Positions 25,432 to 34,020 of a DNA stretch of 64,000 bases are shown piece after piece; within the stretch, counting starts at the first letter, position 1, and each line of letters starts with the position of its first letter. The stretch lies in assembly GCA_965218045.1 (NCBI GenBank), contig CBDCJX010000011.1, forward strand, positions 124,001 through 188,000, read 5' to 3'. The notes below the pieces were generated by a model. It saw nothing but the letters and a program-made list of their open reading frames with translations, had not been told where the DNA came from and ran no database searches. Both the position numbers and the translations under genes were made by a program. This DNA is from CAVRCA01 sp965218045 (lineage in GTDB: Bacteria > Pseudomonadota > Alphaproteobacteria > Acetobacterales > Acetobacteraceae).

Positions 25432-26922
25432 TCAGTTCTTCGCGGGCGGCGATGCGTCAACGCTCACCGGGCGCCGCGCCGCCATGGGTGCGTCGCGGAT
25501 CGGGTTGAGATCGACCTGCGGCATCGCGATGTCGAGCTGTCCCAGCACCCCGTTGGCCAGCTCGTTGTAGCGATCGAAGCTGCGGCGCAGCCGGTTGCGC
25601 CAAGCCTGCGCTCCGCCATTGGCGTGCAGTTCGTAGACCGACTCGCGATGGTCGAGCGCCGAGCCAACATGGTCCCACGCCATCTGTAGCAACGCCGCCC
25701 GTTGCAGCGCGGTGTAGCCGGCGCCGGTGAACGATTCTTCCAAGCCAGCGGCCAATTCGGGCTCGGCGAGATCGCTATCCGATGGTGCCACGACCAGCGA
25801 CGAGCCGGGCAGGGTGCGCAGGATCTCCTCCATGCGCGGTCGCCCTCTCAACATCGCCAGACTGCCGGCCGAGAGGTGCGCCTGATTGGGCGCGCAGAAC
25901 CCCTCCGGGGTGAAGCTGGGGTCGAGTTCGGTGGCGGTCTGGCAGGCACGCACCGTCTGCACGTCGGCGATCAGATCGACCAGGTATTCGACCGACGCGC
26001 CATGCGTCATCAGCCCCATTGCATGGGTGGAGGCGAGCGCGAGGCCAAGCGTGAACTCGGCTTTCGCGAGCCAGCAATACAGCTGGTGCCAGAACAGCCA
26101 GCGCGCGACCGGCTCGGCCGACGGCTCGGTGAGAAAGACGCGCTCCCACGGGATCAGCACCTGGTCGAGCCACATCTGCCCGTCGAGCTCGTCGAAGCGG
26201 CTGCTCAGCGGCGCGACGAACGGGTTCGGGTCGCGCGCCGAGCGACGGCGGCAGATCACCGTCACCCCGGGCGCGTTCACCGCGACGACGAAGGTGGCCC
26301 GCGCGCCCTCGAGATCGACGCCGTTGTTGGCGCCGATATACACGTCCTCGGCATAGGCCGGGCTGGTGTGCATGCCGATCTTGCCGCTGACCACCAGTCC
26401 CCGATCGGTCTGCTTGACGATGCGCAGCGCGGCCCGCTCGGCGGGGTCGGGGCGCAGCCGGTAGCCGATCGTCGCCGCCCCGGCGGCGAAGGTGAGGAAG
26501 CGGCCGGTGCGCGCGATCTCGGCGCGATACGCCTCGGCGTTGGGCACCTGCTGCGGGGCCGCGTTCCGCTCGCCGACCGCATGCAGCACGCCGAGCGCGA
26601 TGAGGTGCCCGTAGGCCGGGGTGTGGGTGATGTTGCCGGCACTGACGAAGCTGGTGGCGGAGAAGCAGCGTCCCATCCGCGCCAGGTCGTCGGCGCACCG
26701 GGGCAGCAGGTAGCCAACCGGCACGCGTTGCCCGTCGCATCCCGGCGTGAGCACGATGTCCTGCCAGGCGGGGTCGAAGTGCCGATCGTACCAGCCGACG
26801 TATTGCTCGACCATCGGCCGGGTCGCCGGATGGGTGGTGACATCCTCGACGCTGCCCTCGCCCAACACCCAGATCTGTCGTCCGTCGCGCAACGCGTCGC
26901 GGTATTCGGCACCTGTCCTCAT
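25432..26922 (-). CDS. HpaB-family flavin-dependent 4-hydroxyphenylacetate-3-monooxygenase-like protein
   Basis: 496 residues from ATG 26922; AGGAG sits 7 nt upstream. The N-terminus MRTGAEYRDALRDGRQIWVLGE and the FVSAGNITHTPAYGH, SGKIGMHTSPAYAEDVYIG and PFVAPLSSRFDELDGQMWLDQV stretches are typical of the HpaB/PvcC acyl-CoA-dehydrogenase-like fold. Such enzymes hydroxylate phenols with FADH2 supplied by a separate reductase. A flavin-reductase-like gene lies at 34817, not adjacent. Neighbours RraA-like, RidA and a molybdenum hydroxylase suggest a catabolic role. The actual substrate cannot be read. Confidence 0.85.
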   Translation of the reverse strand: MRTGAEYRDALRDGRQIWVLGEGSVEDVTTHPATRPMVEQYVGWYDRHFDPAWQDIVLTPGCDGQRVPVGYLLPRCADDLARMGRCFSATSFVSAGNITHTPAYGHLIALGVLHAVGERNAAPQQVPNAEAYRAEIARTGRFLTFAAGAATIGYRLRPDPAERAALRIVKQTDRGLVVSGKIGMHTSPAYAEDVYIGANNGVDLEGARATFVVAVNAPGVTVICRRRSARDPNPFVAPLSSRFDELDGQMWLDQVLIPWERVFLTEPSAEPVARWLFWHQLYCWLAKAEFTLGLALASTHAMGLMTHGASVEYLVDLIADVQTVRACQTATELDPSFTPEGFCAPNQAHLSAGSLAMLRGRPRMEEILRTLPGSSLVVAPSDSDLAEPELAAGLEESFTGAGYTALQRAALLQMAWDHVGSALDHRESVYELHANGGAQAWRNRLRRSFDRYNELANGVLGQLDIAMPQVDLNPIRDAPMAARRPVSVDASPPAKN

Positions 26923-26983
26923 CCTGCACTCCTGCGGCTTGGCGAACATGGCGGCGCTCTGGTGGTGGATTGGGCCGGGCGGT

Positions 26984-27370
26984 TCAGGACAGCACGGCGG
27001 TGAAGTCGGCTTGCACCAGCGCGCGGCTGTCGGCGGGCAGGTGCAGGGTGTGGCGCGCCGGCCGCGCGTCGGCGTCGGGAAACATCTTTACCCACTCGGC
27101 ATTGAGCGCGGCCCGCTGCGTCACCGGGTCCTTCACCCAGAAAGTCACCTTGATGATGTCGTCGACCGTGCCGCCCGCCGCCTCGATGTCGTGGCGGATG
27201 TGGGTGAACACGTTGGCGACCTGCCGCTCGAGCTCGGGCGGCAGGTCGCGCGTTCCGGGGTTGGCACCGCCGATCACGCTGGACATCACCACGTTGCCGA
27301 TCCGGCTGGCGTTCGGGATCGGGTTCTCGTGGCGCGGATGGTTGCCGTTGACGCTCTGACGCTTGGCCAT
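26984..27370 (-). CDS. RidA/YjgF-family protein
   Basis: 128 residues from ATG 27370. The family trims reactive enamines/imines, and paralogues act as deaminases in catabolic pathways. Characteristic segments are GNVVMSSVIGGANPGTRDLPPELERQ-like start (seen in two parts), NVFTHIRHDIEAAGG, VDDIIKVTFWVKD and ARPARHTLHLP. The position, 61 bp upstream of the HpaB-like gene on the same strand, suggests it detoxifies an intermediate of that pathway (inference). It is divergent from the molybdenum hydroxylase operon across about 180 bp. Confidence 0.88.
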   Translation of the reverse strand: MAKRQSVNGNHPRHENPIPNASRIGNVVMSSVIGGANPGTRDLPPELERQVANVFTHIRHDIEAAGGTVDDIIKVTFWVKDPVTQRAALNAEWVKMFPDADARPARHTLHLPADSRALVQADFTAVLS

Positions 27371-27551
27371 CGTCCGATCCTCCCCAGGGTCGCGGCATGC
27401 TGACACACCGCGCGGCGCCGGCAAATCCTGGCGCTCGCCAGCCGTGCCGCGATCGCTGGCGATAACAAGCCTGGCAGCGCTCGGCCGGGGGGCTAGCAAA
27501 CCGGGGGAATGGCCGCACGTGACGGGCGACCGGATTTGGAGAACGGACGGC

Positions 27552-28049
27552 ATGAGCATCCCGATCACCCTCGCCGTGAACGGCGCCCCGCAGGCGATCG
27601 AGCTGGAGGACGCGCGCGTCACCCTGCTCGATCTGTTGCGCGAGCGCCTGGACCTCCCCGGCACCAAGAAGGGCTGCGATCGCGGGCAATGCGGCGCTTG
27701 CACCGTGCTGCTGGACGGCCGACGGGTGAACGCCTGCCTGGCGTTGGCGGTCAGCCACGACGGGGCCGACATCCTCACCATCGAGGGGCTGGCCCAGGGC
27801 GACGTGCTCGACCCGGTGCAGGCTGCCTTCATCGAGCACGACGCCTTCCAGTGCGGCTTCTGCACGCCGGGGCAGATCATGAGCGCCGTCGGGCTGATCC
27901 GCGAGGCGCAAGCGGGCGACGACCCCGAGCGGGTGCGCGAGGCGATGAGCGGCAATCTCTGCCGTTGCGGCGCCTATGCCGGGATCACCGAGGCGGTGCT
28001 GGACGCGCAGGCGCGTATCCGCCAGCAAGCACGAGGAGCGGCGGCATGA
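27552..28049 (+). CDS. Molybdenum hydroxylase [2Fe-2S] subunit (YagT/PaoA-like)
   Basis: 165 residues from ATG 27552. It is the iron-sulfur subunit of a xanthine-dehydrogenase-family enzyme and carries electrons between the molybdenum and FAD subunits. The plant-ferredoxin-type cluster is KKGCDRGQCGACTVLLDG with a later cysteine in VNACLALAV. The second cluster is FQCGFCTPGQIMSAVG plus GNLCRCGAYAGI. No Tat signal is visible, unlike E. coli YagT, so the enzyme may be cytoplasmic. The stop overlaps the next start (ATGA). Confidence 0.93.
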   Translation: MSIPITLAVNGAPQAIELEDARVTLLDLLRERLDLPGTKKGCDRGQCGACTVLLDGRRVNACLALAVSHDGADILTIEGLAQGDVLDPVQAAFIEHDAFQCGFCTPGQIMSAVGLIREAQAGDDPERVREAMSGNLCRCGAYAGITEAVLDAQARIRQQARGAAA

Positions 28050-29104
28050 ACCGCTTCGACTATGTCCGCGTCGGCAGCGTCGCGGAAGCCATCGCCGCCG
28101 CTTCTGGGACGGGTGCTGCCTACCTCGCGGCGGGCACCAACCTGCTCGATCTGATGAAAGGCGGGATCAGCCGCCCGACCCGTCTCGTCGACGTCACCCG
28201 GCTGCCCGGCCTCGATGCGATCGAACGCTTGCCGGATGGCGGCGTGCGGATCGGCGCGTTGGCGCGCAACAGCGACCTCGCGCACGACGCCGATTTCGCC
28301 CGTCGTTTCCCGGCGATCGCGGAGGCGCTGCTCTCCGGCGCCTCGGCGCAGTTGCGCAACGCGGCGACCACCGCCGGCAACCTGATGCAGCGCACCCGCT
28401 GCGAGTATTTCTATGACCCGGCCAGCGCCTGCAACAAGCGCGACCCGGGTGCCGGATGCGACGCGCGCGGCGGCGAGAGCCGGCTGCACGCGGTGCTCGG
28501 CTGGAGCGAGCACTGCGTCGCCACCCACCCGTCGGATTTCTGCGTGCCGCTGGTCGCATTCGACGCGGTGGTCGAGATCGAGGGCGGGTCGGGTCAGCGC
28601 GAGGTGCCGCTCGAAGCCTTCCACCGCCTGCCCGGCGACGCGCCGCAGGTCGAGACCGTGCTGCAACCCGGCGAACTGATCGTCGCGGTGCGCCTGCCGC
28701 CGGACGCCGTCGGGTTCGCCGGCCACGCGCGCTACCTCAAGGTGCGCGAGCGCACCTCCTACGCCTTCGCCCTGGTCTCGGCCGCGTGCGGCTTGCGGTT
28801 CGACGGCGGCAAGATCGCCGAGGCGCGGCTCGCCTTGGGGGGCGTTGCGCTGAAGCCCTGGCGCGCCCGCGCCGCCGAAAACCTGCTTGCCGGGCGTGAG
28901 CCGGGGGAGAGCGTCTGGCGCGAAGCGGCCGAGGCCGCGCTGGCCGACGCCACGCCGTCGGGCGACAACGAATACAAGATCGAGCTGGCGCGACGCATCG
29001 TCGTGCGAGCGCTCACCCTCGCCGCCGCTGGCACGCCCGAACGGTTGCCGGCGCTGCCCGCTTCCCCCTTCGCCCCGGCTTGTGGAGTTCCGGCCCATGG
29101 CTGA
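28046..29104 (+). CDS. Molybdenum hydroxylase FAD-binding subunit (YagS/PaoB-like)
   Basis: 352 residues. FAD-binding PCMH-type domain: AYLAAGTNLLDLMKGG is the pyrophosphate loop and SAQLRNAATTAGNLMQRTRC is the second FAD segment. Cysteines in RTRCEYFYDP, SACNKRDPGAGCDARGG and WSEHC match the extra [4Fe-4S] cluster found in the PaoB and 4-hydroxybenzoyl-CoA-reductase groups. KVRERTSYAFALVSAA starts the C-terminal CO-dehydrogenase-flavoprotein domain. It overlaps the upstream gene by 4 bp and the downstream gene by 8 bp, so the three subunits are tightly coupled. Confidence 0.93.
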   Translation: MNRFDYVRVGSVAEAIAAASGTGAAYLAAGTNLLDLMKGGISRPTRLVDVTRLPGLDAIERLPDGGVRIGALARNSDLAHDADFARRFPAIAEALLSGASAQLRNAATTAGNLMQRTRCEYFYDPASACNKRDPGAGCDARGGESRLHAVLGWSEHCVATHPSDFCVPLVAFDAVVEIEGGSGQREVPLEAFHRLPGDAPQVETVLQPGELIVAVRLPPDAVGFAGHARYLKVRERTSYAFALVSAACGLRFDGGKIAEARLALGGVALKPWRARAAENLLAGREPGESVWREAAEAALADATPSGDNEYKIELARRIVVRALTLAAAGTPERLPALPASPFAPACGVPAHG

Positions 29105-31343
29105 CCTCGCCCCCTCGCACATCCGTCATGGTTCCAGCATCGGCCAGCCGCTCACCCGCCGCGACGGGCTGCTGAAAGTCACCGGCGGCGCGCGCTACGC
29201 CGCCGACCATCATCCGGCCGGGATGCTGCACGCGGTCATGGCGGTGAGCAGCGTCGCGCGCGGCCGGGTGACCGCGCTCGACGTGGCCGCCGCCAAATCC
29301 CATCCCGGCGTGGTCGAGGTGATGACACCGGCCAACGCACCGAAACTCGCCCCCGACCCCGAGAAGTCGGAGGATCCGTTCGCGTTCAAGCTCGACCTGC
29401 TGCGCGATGATGCGGTGCGCTACGCCAACCAGCCGATCGCCGTGGTCATCGCCGAGACCCTGGAGGCAGCAACCGAAGGGGCGGCGCTGCTCGATCCGAG
29501 CTATGTCACCGAGCCCGCCCGCGTCGGCCTCGACGCGGCGGAACGTTTTGTGCCGCAGGTCGTCGGCCCCGGCGAGCCGGCAGCGGGAGGGACCGGCGAC
29601 GTCGAGGCCGGGCTAAGCGCGGGCGAGCAGCGCATCGACACCGTCTACGAGACACAAGCGCAATACCACAACGCGATGGAGCCGCACGCCGTGGTCGCGG
29701 CGTGGGACGGCGATAGCCTCGTTGTCGACACGCCGAGCCAGGCGCTCTCGATGGCCCAGGGCCGCATTGCCGGGCTGTTTGGTATCGACCCGGCGAACAT
29801 CCTCATACGCAGCCCGTTCCTCGGCGGCGGCTTCGGCTCCAAGGGTGCGATCTGGGCGCCGCAGGTTCTCGGCGTCATGGCGGCGCGGCTGGTCGGCAAG
29901 CCGGTCAAGCTGGTGACGCGGCGCGAGCAGATGTTCGGCCCGGTCGGCCATCGCGCGCCGACCCGGCAGACTCTGCGCCTGGCCGCACGCGGCGATGGCG
30001 GGCTCACCGCGATCGACCACCACACATTGACGGCGTCCAGCACGTTCGACGATTTCTTCGAGCCAAGCAGCAACGTGTCGCACACGCTCTACGCGACGCC
30101 CGTGCTGTCGACGCGCCATGAGGCGGTGCGCCTCGACACCGGCACGCCGTTCTTCATGCGCGCGCCGGGCGAAGCCTCCGGCAGCGCCGCGCTGGAGAGC
30201 GCGATCGACGAGATGGCGGAAGCCTGCGGCATGGACCCGCTCGCGTTTCGCCTGAAGAACTACGCCGAGGCCGAGCCGGTCTCCGGCAAGCCGTTCTCGT
30301 CGAAAGCGTTGCGCGAGTGCTACGCGCGCGGCGCCGAGCGGTTCGGCTGGCAGGGCCGGCCGCGCGCGCCACGGCAGATGCGCGATGATGCTGGCCTGCT
30401 GGTGGGTTGGGGCTTGGGCACCGCGACGTTCCCGGCGATCACCATGCAGGCCGAGGCGCGGGCGACGTTGCGGGCGGATGGCAGCGCGCTGGTCGAAATC
30501 GGCGCGCACGACATGGGGCAGGGCGCCTGGACGGGGCTGGCGCAGATCGCCGCCGACGGTCTTGGCCTCGATCTCGCGCGGGTCGAGTTCCGCATGGGCA
30601 ACTCCGACCTGCCGAACGGCGGCATGGCCGGCGGCTCGTCGCAGACCGCGACCTCGGGCGTCGCGCTGCACCGCGCCGGGGGCGACGTGATTGCGCAACT
30701 CGCCGATCTGGCGATGAACGACCGGGCCTCGCCGCTGTTCGGCGCGGGCAACGCCGGCGTGGTCGCCCGCGACGGGCGCCTGCTCCGCCGCGACGATGAA
30801 ACTCGTGGTGAGCCTTACGAGGACATCCTCGCGCGCGCCGGCAGGGCTGCGATCGAGGGCAAGGGCCAGGCGGCGACCGACCCGGCGGTGCAGGAGCACT
30901 ATGCGACGCACGCCCACGGCGCCGTGTTCGCCGAGGTGAAGGTCGATCCGGCGCTCGGGCAGGTCCGCGTCGCGCGGCTGGTCGGCGCCTTCGCGGCGGG
31001 GCGGATCATCAACCCGCGCATGGTGCAGAGCCAGTATTTCGGCGGCATGGTCTGGGGCGTCTCGTTCGCGCTGCACGAGCACGCGGTGATGGATCCCCGT
31101 ACCGGTCGGCCGATGAACGCCAATCTCGCTGAGTATCACGTGCCGGTGAATGCCGACGTACCCTCGATCGAGGCGATCCTGGTCGAGGAGCATGATCCAC
31201 ACGTGAACGCGTTGGGGATCAAGGGTGTGGGCGAGATCGGCATTACCGGCACTGCGGGCGCGGTGGCGAACGCGGTCTATCATGCCACCGGCGTGCGCGT
31301 GCGCCGCTTCCCGATCACCCTGGACAAGCTCCTGGTGATGTAA
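29097..31343 (+). CDS. Molybdenum hydroxylase large molybdopterin subunit (YagR/PaoC-like)
   Basis: 748 residues from ATG 29097. Catalytic subunit of an aldehyde oxidoreductase/xanthine-dehydrogenase-type enzyme. FLGGGFGSKG binds the molybdopterin region; MRAPGEASGSAALESAID carries the active-site-proximal RAPGE segment; GAHDMGQGAWTGLAQIAADG and NGGMAGGSSQTATSG follow. The catalytic glutamate lies in IKGVGEIGITGTAGAVANAV near the C-terminus. The PaoABC resemblance suggests aldehyde oxidation. The maturation factor (XdhC/PaoD type) is not in the window. Confidence 0.94.
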   Translation: MADLAPSHIRHGSSIGQPLTRRDGLLKVTGGARYAADHHPAGMLHAVMAVSSVARGRVTALDVAAAKSHPGVVEVMTPANAPKLAPDPEKSEDPFAFKLDLLRDDAVRYANQPIAVVIAETLEAATEGAALLDPSYVTEPARVGLDAAERFVPQVVGPGEPAAGGTGDVEAGLSAGEQRIDTVYETQAQYHNAMEPHAVVAAWDGDSLVVDTPSQALSMAQGRIAGLFGIDPANILIRSPFLGGGFGSKGAIWAPQVLGVMAARLVGKPVKLVTRREQMFGPVGHRAPTRQTLRLAARGDGGLTAIDHHTLTASSTFDDFFEPSSNVSHTLYATPVLSTRHEAVRLDTGTPFFMRAPGEASGSAALESAIDEMAEACGMDPLAFRLKNYAEAEPVSGKPFSSKALRECYARGAERFGWQGRPRAPRQMRDDAGLLVGWGLGTATFPAITMQAEARATLRADGSALVEIGAHDMGQGAWTGLAQIAADGLGLDLARVEFRMGNSDLPNGGMAGGSSQTATSGVALHRAGGDVIAQLADLAMNDRASPLFGAGNAGVVARDGRLLRRDDETRGEPYEDILARAGRAAIEGKGQAATDPAVQEHYATHAHGAVFAEVKVDPALGQVRVARLVGAFAAGRIINPRMVQSQYFGGMVWGVSFALHEHAVMDPRTGRPMNANLAEYHVPVNADVPSIEAILVEEHDPHVNALGIKGVGEIGITGTAGAVANAVYHATGVRVRRFPITLDKLLVM

Positions 31344-31402
31344 CGCTTTTCCGTCCGAACACGCCGAATGGTAACCACACCCTCGAAAGATGCTCGCAAG
31401 GG

Positions 31403-31434
31403 TTGCAAAAAGGGTCGCCCTACTCTATAGTAGG
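31403..31434 (+). promoter_or_regulatory. Sigma70-type promoter with a palindrome over the -10 box
   Basis: TTGCAA (31403-31408), 17 nt, TATAGT (31426-31431). The inverted repeat CCTACT-CTAT-AGTAGG (31419-31434) covers the -10 box, which is where a repressor would act. It precedes the small membrane-protein gene by about 35 bp. Confidence 0.5.
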
Positions 31435-31468
31435 CCAACGCGCCTGAGCTGCGCGGTTGGGAGGCGCC

Positions 31469-31741
31469 TTGAACAGAACCGTTGTCGTCGGGGGCCTGAT
31501 AGGGGTGAGCGCAAGCGGCGTCATTGCCACGCTGGCCCTGGTCTGCATGGGACACTGGCTGCTGGCCATCGCGGTATACGCGCTGGTCACCGCGGCGCTG
31601 GCGGTCACCCTCTCCGGGTCGGAGCGGCCCCAGCGTGTTGGGCTGAGCCCGACCCCTCACCCGGCCGACATGCCTCAGATGGCGCCGGCGAGACTGGCCC
31701 CGAGTGTTCGCGTCAGCGCCGACCTCGGGCGTTCGCCGTAG
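31469..31741 (+). CDS. Small two-helix membrane protein
   Basis: 90 residues from TTG 31469, preceded at correct spacing by GGGAGG. Two hydrophobic stretches, VVVGGLIGVSASGVIATLAL and GHWLLAIAVYALVTAALAV, suggest a hairpin in the inner membrane. The C-terminal half is polar and proline-rich. No family is recognised. A promoter with an operator-like palindrome lies just upstream, supporting expression as a separate unit. Its last 67 bp overlap the end of galE on the other strand. TTG 31457 is an alternative start. Confidence 0.55.
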   Translation: MNRTVVVGGLIGVSASGVIATLALVCMGHWLLAIAVYALVTAALAVTLSGSERPQRVGLSPTPHPADMPQMAPARLAPSVRVSADLGRSP

Positions 31742-32718
31742 CCGTACGGGTGCGACTCGCGCCAGGCGAGCGCGTCGCTGACGATTTCGTTCAACGATGT
31801 GCGGGATGGCTTCCACCCGGTCTCGCGCTGCATCAACTCGGACGAGGCAACCAAGGTGGCGGGGTCGCCGGCCCGACGATTGGTGACGCGGGTCGACAGC
31901 GTTCGGCCGGTTATCCGTTCGACCGCTCGCACGACCTCCAGCACCGAGTGCCCGTGGCCGCTGCCGAGATTGTACCTGACGCTGCGTGAGGCGAGCGGTT
32001 CCAAGGCGGCGATGTGCGCCTCTGCGAGGTCGGTGACATGGATGTAGTCGCGGATGCAGCTCCCATCCGAGGTCGGGTAATCGGTGCCAAAGATGTCCAG
32101 TGCCGCGCGTCGGCCCAGGGCGGTGTCGATCGCCAGCGGAATGAGGTGAGTCTCGGGATTGTGGTCCTCGCCGGCTCGGCCCGCCGGGTCACTGCCCGCC
32201 GCGTTGAAGTAGCGCAACGCGGCGCTTCGCAACCCGTGCACCTCATCGGCCCACCGCAGCGCCCGCTCGATGATGAGCTTGCTTTCCCCGTAGGGCGACG
32301 ACGGATCGAGCGGCACCGCTTCGGTGATTGGCACAACTGTTGGGTTGCCGAACAGATTGGCCGTGCTCGACAGCACGAAGCGCGAGATGCCGTGGCGGAC
32401 GCACGCGTCGATCAGGGTCATCCCGTTGCGCGCATTGTCGATCAGGTAACGCAACGGCTGACGCATGCTCTCGCCGACCAGCGACAGCGAGGCGAAGTGG
32501 AACATCGCGTCCCACGGACCGTCCGCCAGCACCGCGTCGACCACCTGGGTGTCCGCCAGATCGCATTCGACCAGTCGCACGCCGGATGGCACAGCGGCGC
32601 GGTGACCCTGCTGCAGGTTGTCAATGACGACAACATCCGCGTCCCGCTCGGCGAGTGCGAGGACCACGTGGCTGCCGACGAATCCGGCGCCACCGGTTAC
32701 GACAAATCGTTGCTTCAA
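31675..32718 (-). CDS. galE: UDP-glucose 4-epimerase
   Basis: 347 residues from TTG 32718. Short-chain-dehydrogenase-fold epimerase interconverting UDP-glucose and UDP-galactose. FVVTGGAGFVGSHVVLAL is the NAD loop, SRFVLSSTANLFG gives the catalytic Ser/Thr region, and SSPYGESKLIIERAL holds the Y-x3-K pair. LRYFNAAGSDP and DGSCIRDYIHVTDLAEAH are GalE signatures. TTG is chosen because it puts the NAD motif at the usual distance from the N-terminus and AGGTGA lies upstream; no ATG or GTG fits as well. It may supply sugar donors for the glycosyltransferases at the window start (inference). Confidence 0.93.
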   Translation of the reverse strand: MKQRFVVTGGAGFVGSHVVLALAERDADVVVIDNLQQGHRAAVPSGVRLVECDLADTQVVDAVLADGPWDAMFHFASLSLVGESMRQPLRYLIDNARNGMTLIDACVRHGISRFVLSSTANLFGNPTVVPITEAVPLDPSSPYGESKLIIERALRWADEVHGLRSAALRYFNAAGSDPAGRAGEDHNPETHLIPLAIDTALGRRAALDIFGTDYPTSDGSCIRDYIHVTDLAEAHIAALEPLASRSVRYNLGSGHGHSVLEVVRAVERITGRTLSTRVTNRRAGDPATLVASSELMQRETGWKPSRTSLNEIVSDALAWRESHPYGYGERPRSALTRTLGASLAGAI

Positions 32719-32982
32719 AAGCGTGTCACCTGTTCTCGGATCACCAGCTCTGATAATGCGTCGACGCGCCCGATGCATGCGGCGTCGCGGACGCCATTCG
32801 TCGCCGAGGTTTATCGCAAGGTGCGCCGCTCGGACGCAAGATTTACCGGCGTCGCGCCGGATGACATCTGGCTGTACCGGTGGCGGCACTGGCGCCGGCG
32901 ATCGCTTCGCGTTGCTGAGGACCCGGTCGCCGAATTGCGCCCTGCGAACGACTGCGGTTGGCGAACTCGCCGGATCACGCGC

Positions 32983-33891
32983 TCAGAGGTTGACGGTGCC
33001 GCGCATCACGACGACACAGTTGCCGCCGATGCCGGCGATGACCGCGCCCTCGGCGGTCTTGCTCGCGGTGGCGAGCAACCGGCTCGGTCGGCCCATCTCG
33101 ATCCCCTGGGCGACGTCGAAGGCGAGCGTGACATCCTCGCCGGGTGCCAGCGAAACGAGCAGCGCCGCGAGGGCTGCGTTGGCGCTGCCGGTTGCCGGGT
33201 CCTCGTTGATGCCGCTGAGCGGGGCGAACATCCTGGTGTAGAGCCGCGTCGGATCGCTCGCGTCCCGGGCGTAGAGGTGCAAGCCGATATGCGCCGGCAA
33301 CTCGGTGGTCTCGGCGATCATCTCGCGAAACGCGACCGGATCGGGCCGGGCCCGCGCGAGCGTGTCGGCGTCTTGCACCTCGGCGATGATGAAGTCGGAG
33401 CCGACGCCGGCGACCAGCGGCGCGTGCGACTCGACGCGGATGTCGCTCTGCTCCAGTTGCGCGCAGGCCGCCACCGCGTAGGCTTCGAGCGCCACGCCAA
33501 GCGTGAGCGAGTGGGGCGCGTCGAGTTCGGCGCCCTGCGGCACGCCATCGGCCCCGTGCAGGATGCGCAGGGTAACCGGGCCGGCCGCTTGCTCGAACAC
33601 CAACGGCCGGCGACCTGTCGTGTCACGGCCGGCGAGCACGAAGGCGGTGCCGATGTTGGGGTGTCCGGCGAACGGCAGCTCCGCCACGGGGGTGAAGATG
33701 CGCAGCCGCGCGGTGTTGGCCGGGTCGTTCGGCGGCAGGACGAAGCTGGTCTCCGAAAGGTTGAACTCGCGGGCCAGCGCCTGCATCTCTGCATCCGACA
33801 GCCCGGTCGCGTCGGGGAACACCGCCAACGGGTTGCCGCTGAATGCGCGATCGGTGAACACGTCGACGGTGACGAATTCGCGAGTGGTCAT
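32983..33891 (-). CDS. PhzF-family isomerase
   Basis: 302 residues from ATG 33891. Diaminopimelate-epimerase-like fold. FTDRAFSGNPLAVFPDA opens the chain, NLSETSFVLPP contains the catalytic glutamate, and LRIFTPVAELPFAGHPNIGTA carries the conserved GHP. GINEDPATGSANAALAALL is the second phosphate/active-site loop. No other phenazine genes are present, so the substrate is unknown; most genomic PhzF homologues are not phenazine enzymes. Roughly 260 bp without a visible gene separate it from galE. Confidence 0.92.
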   Translation of the reverse strand: MTTREFVTVDVFTDRAFSGNPLAVFPDATGLSDAEMQALAREFNLSETSFVLPPNDPANTARLRIFTPVAELPFAGHPNIGTAFVLAGRDTTGRRPLVFEQAAGPVTLRILHGADGVPQGAELDAPHSLTLGVALEAYAVAACAQLEQSDIRVESHAPLVAGVGSDFIIAEVQDADTLARARPDPVAFREMIAETTELPAHIGLHLYARDASDPTRLYTRMFAPLSGINEDPATGSANAALAALLVSLAPGEDVTLAFDVAQGIEMGRPSRLLATASKTAEGAVIAGIGGNCVVVMRGTVNL

Positions 33892-34020
33892 GTTCACCCT
33901 TGGGGTTGCGCGTTGCGTTTGGCGGATGTGTTGGTAGACGGAAGCGCCGACGCGGTCGAGCCGCCGCTGAGCGTCAGCCAAGGTGCACGAGTTGCGACAG
34001 CCGCATATCGGAGAAATGCG

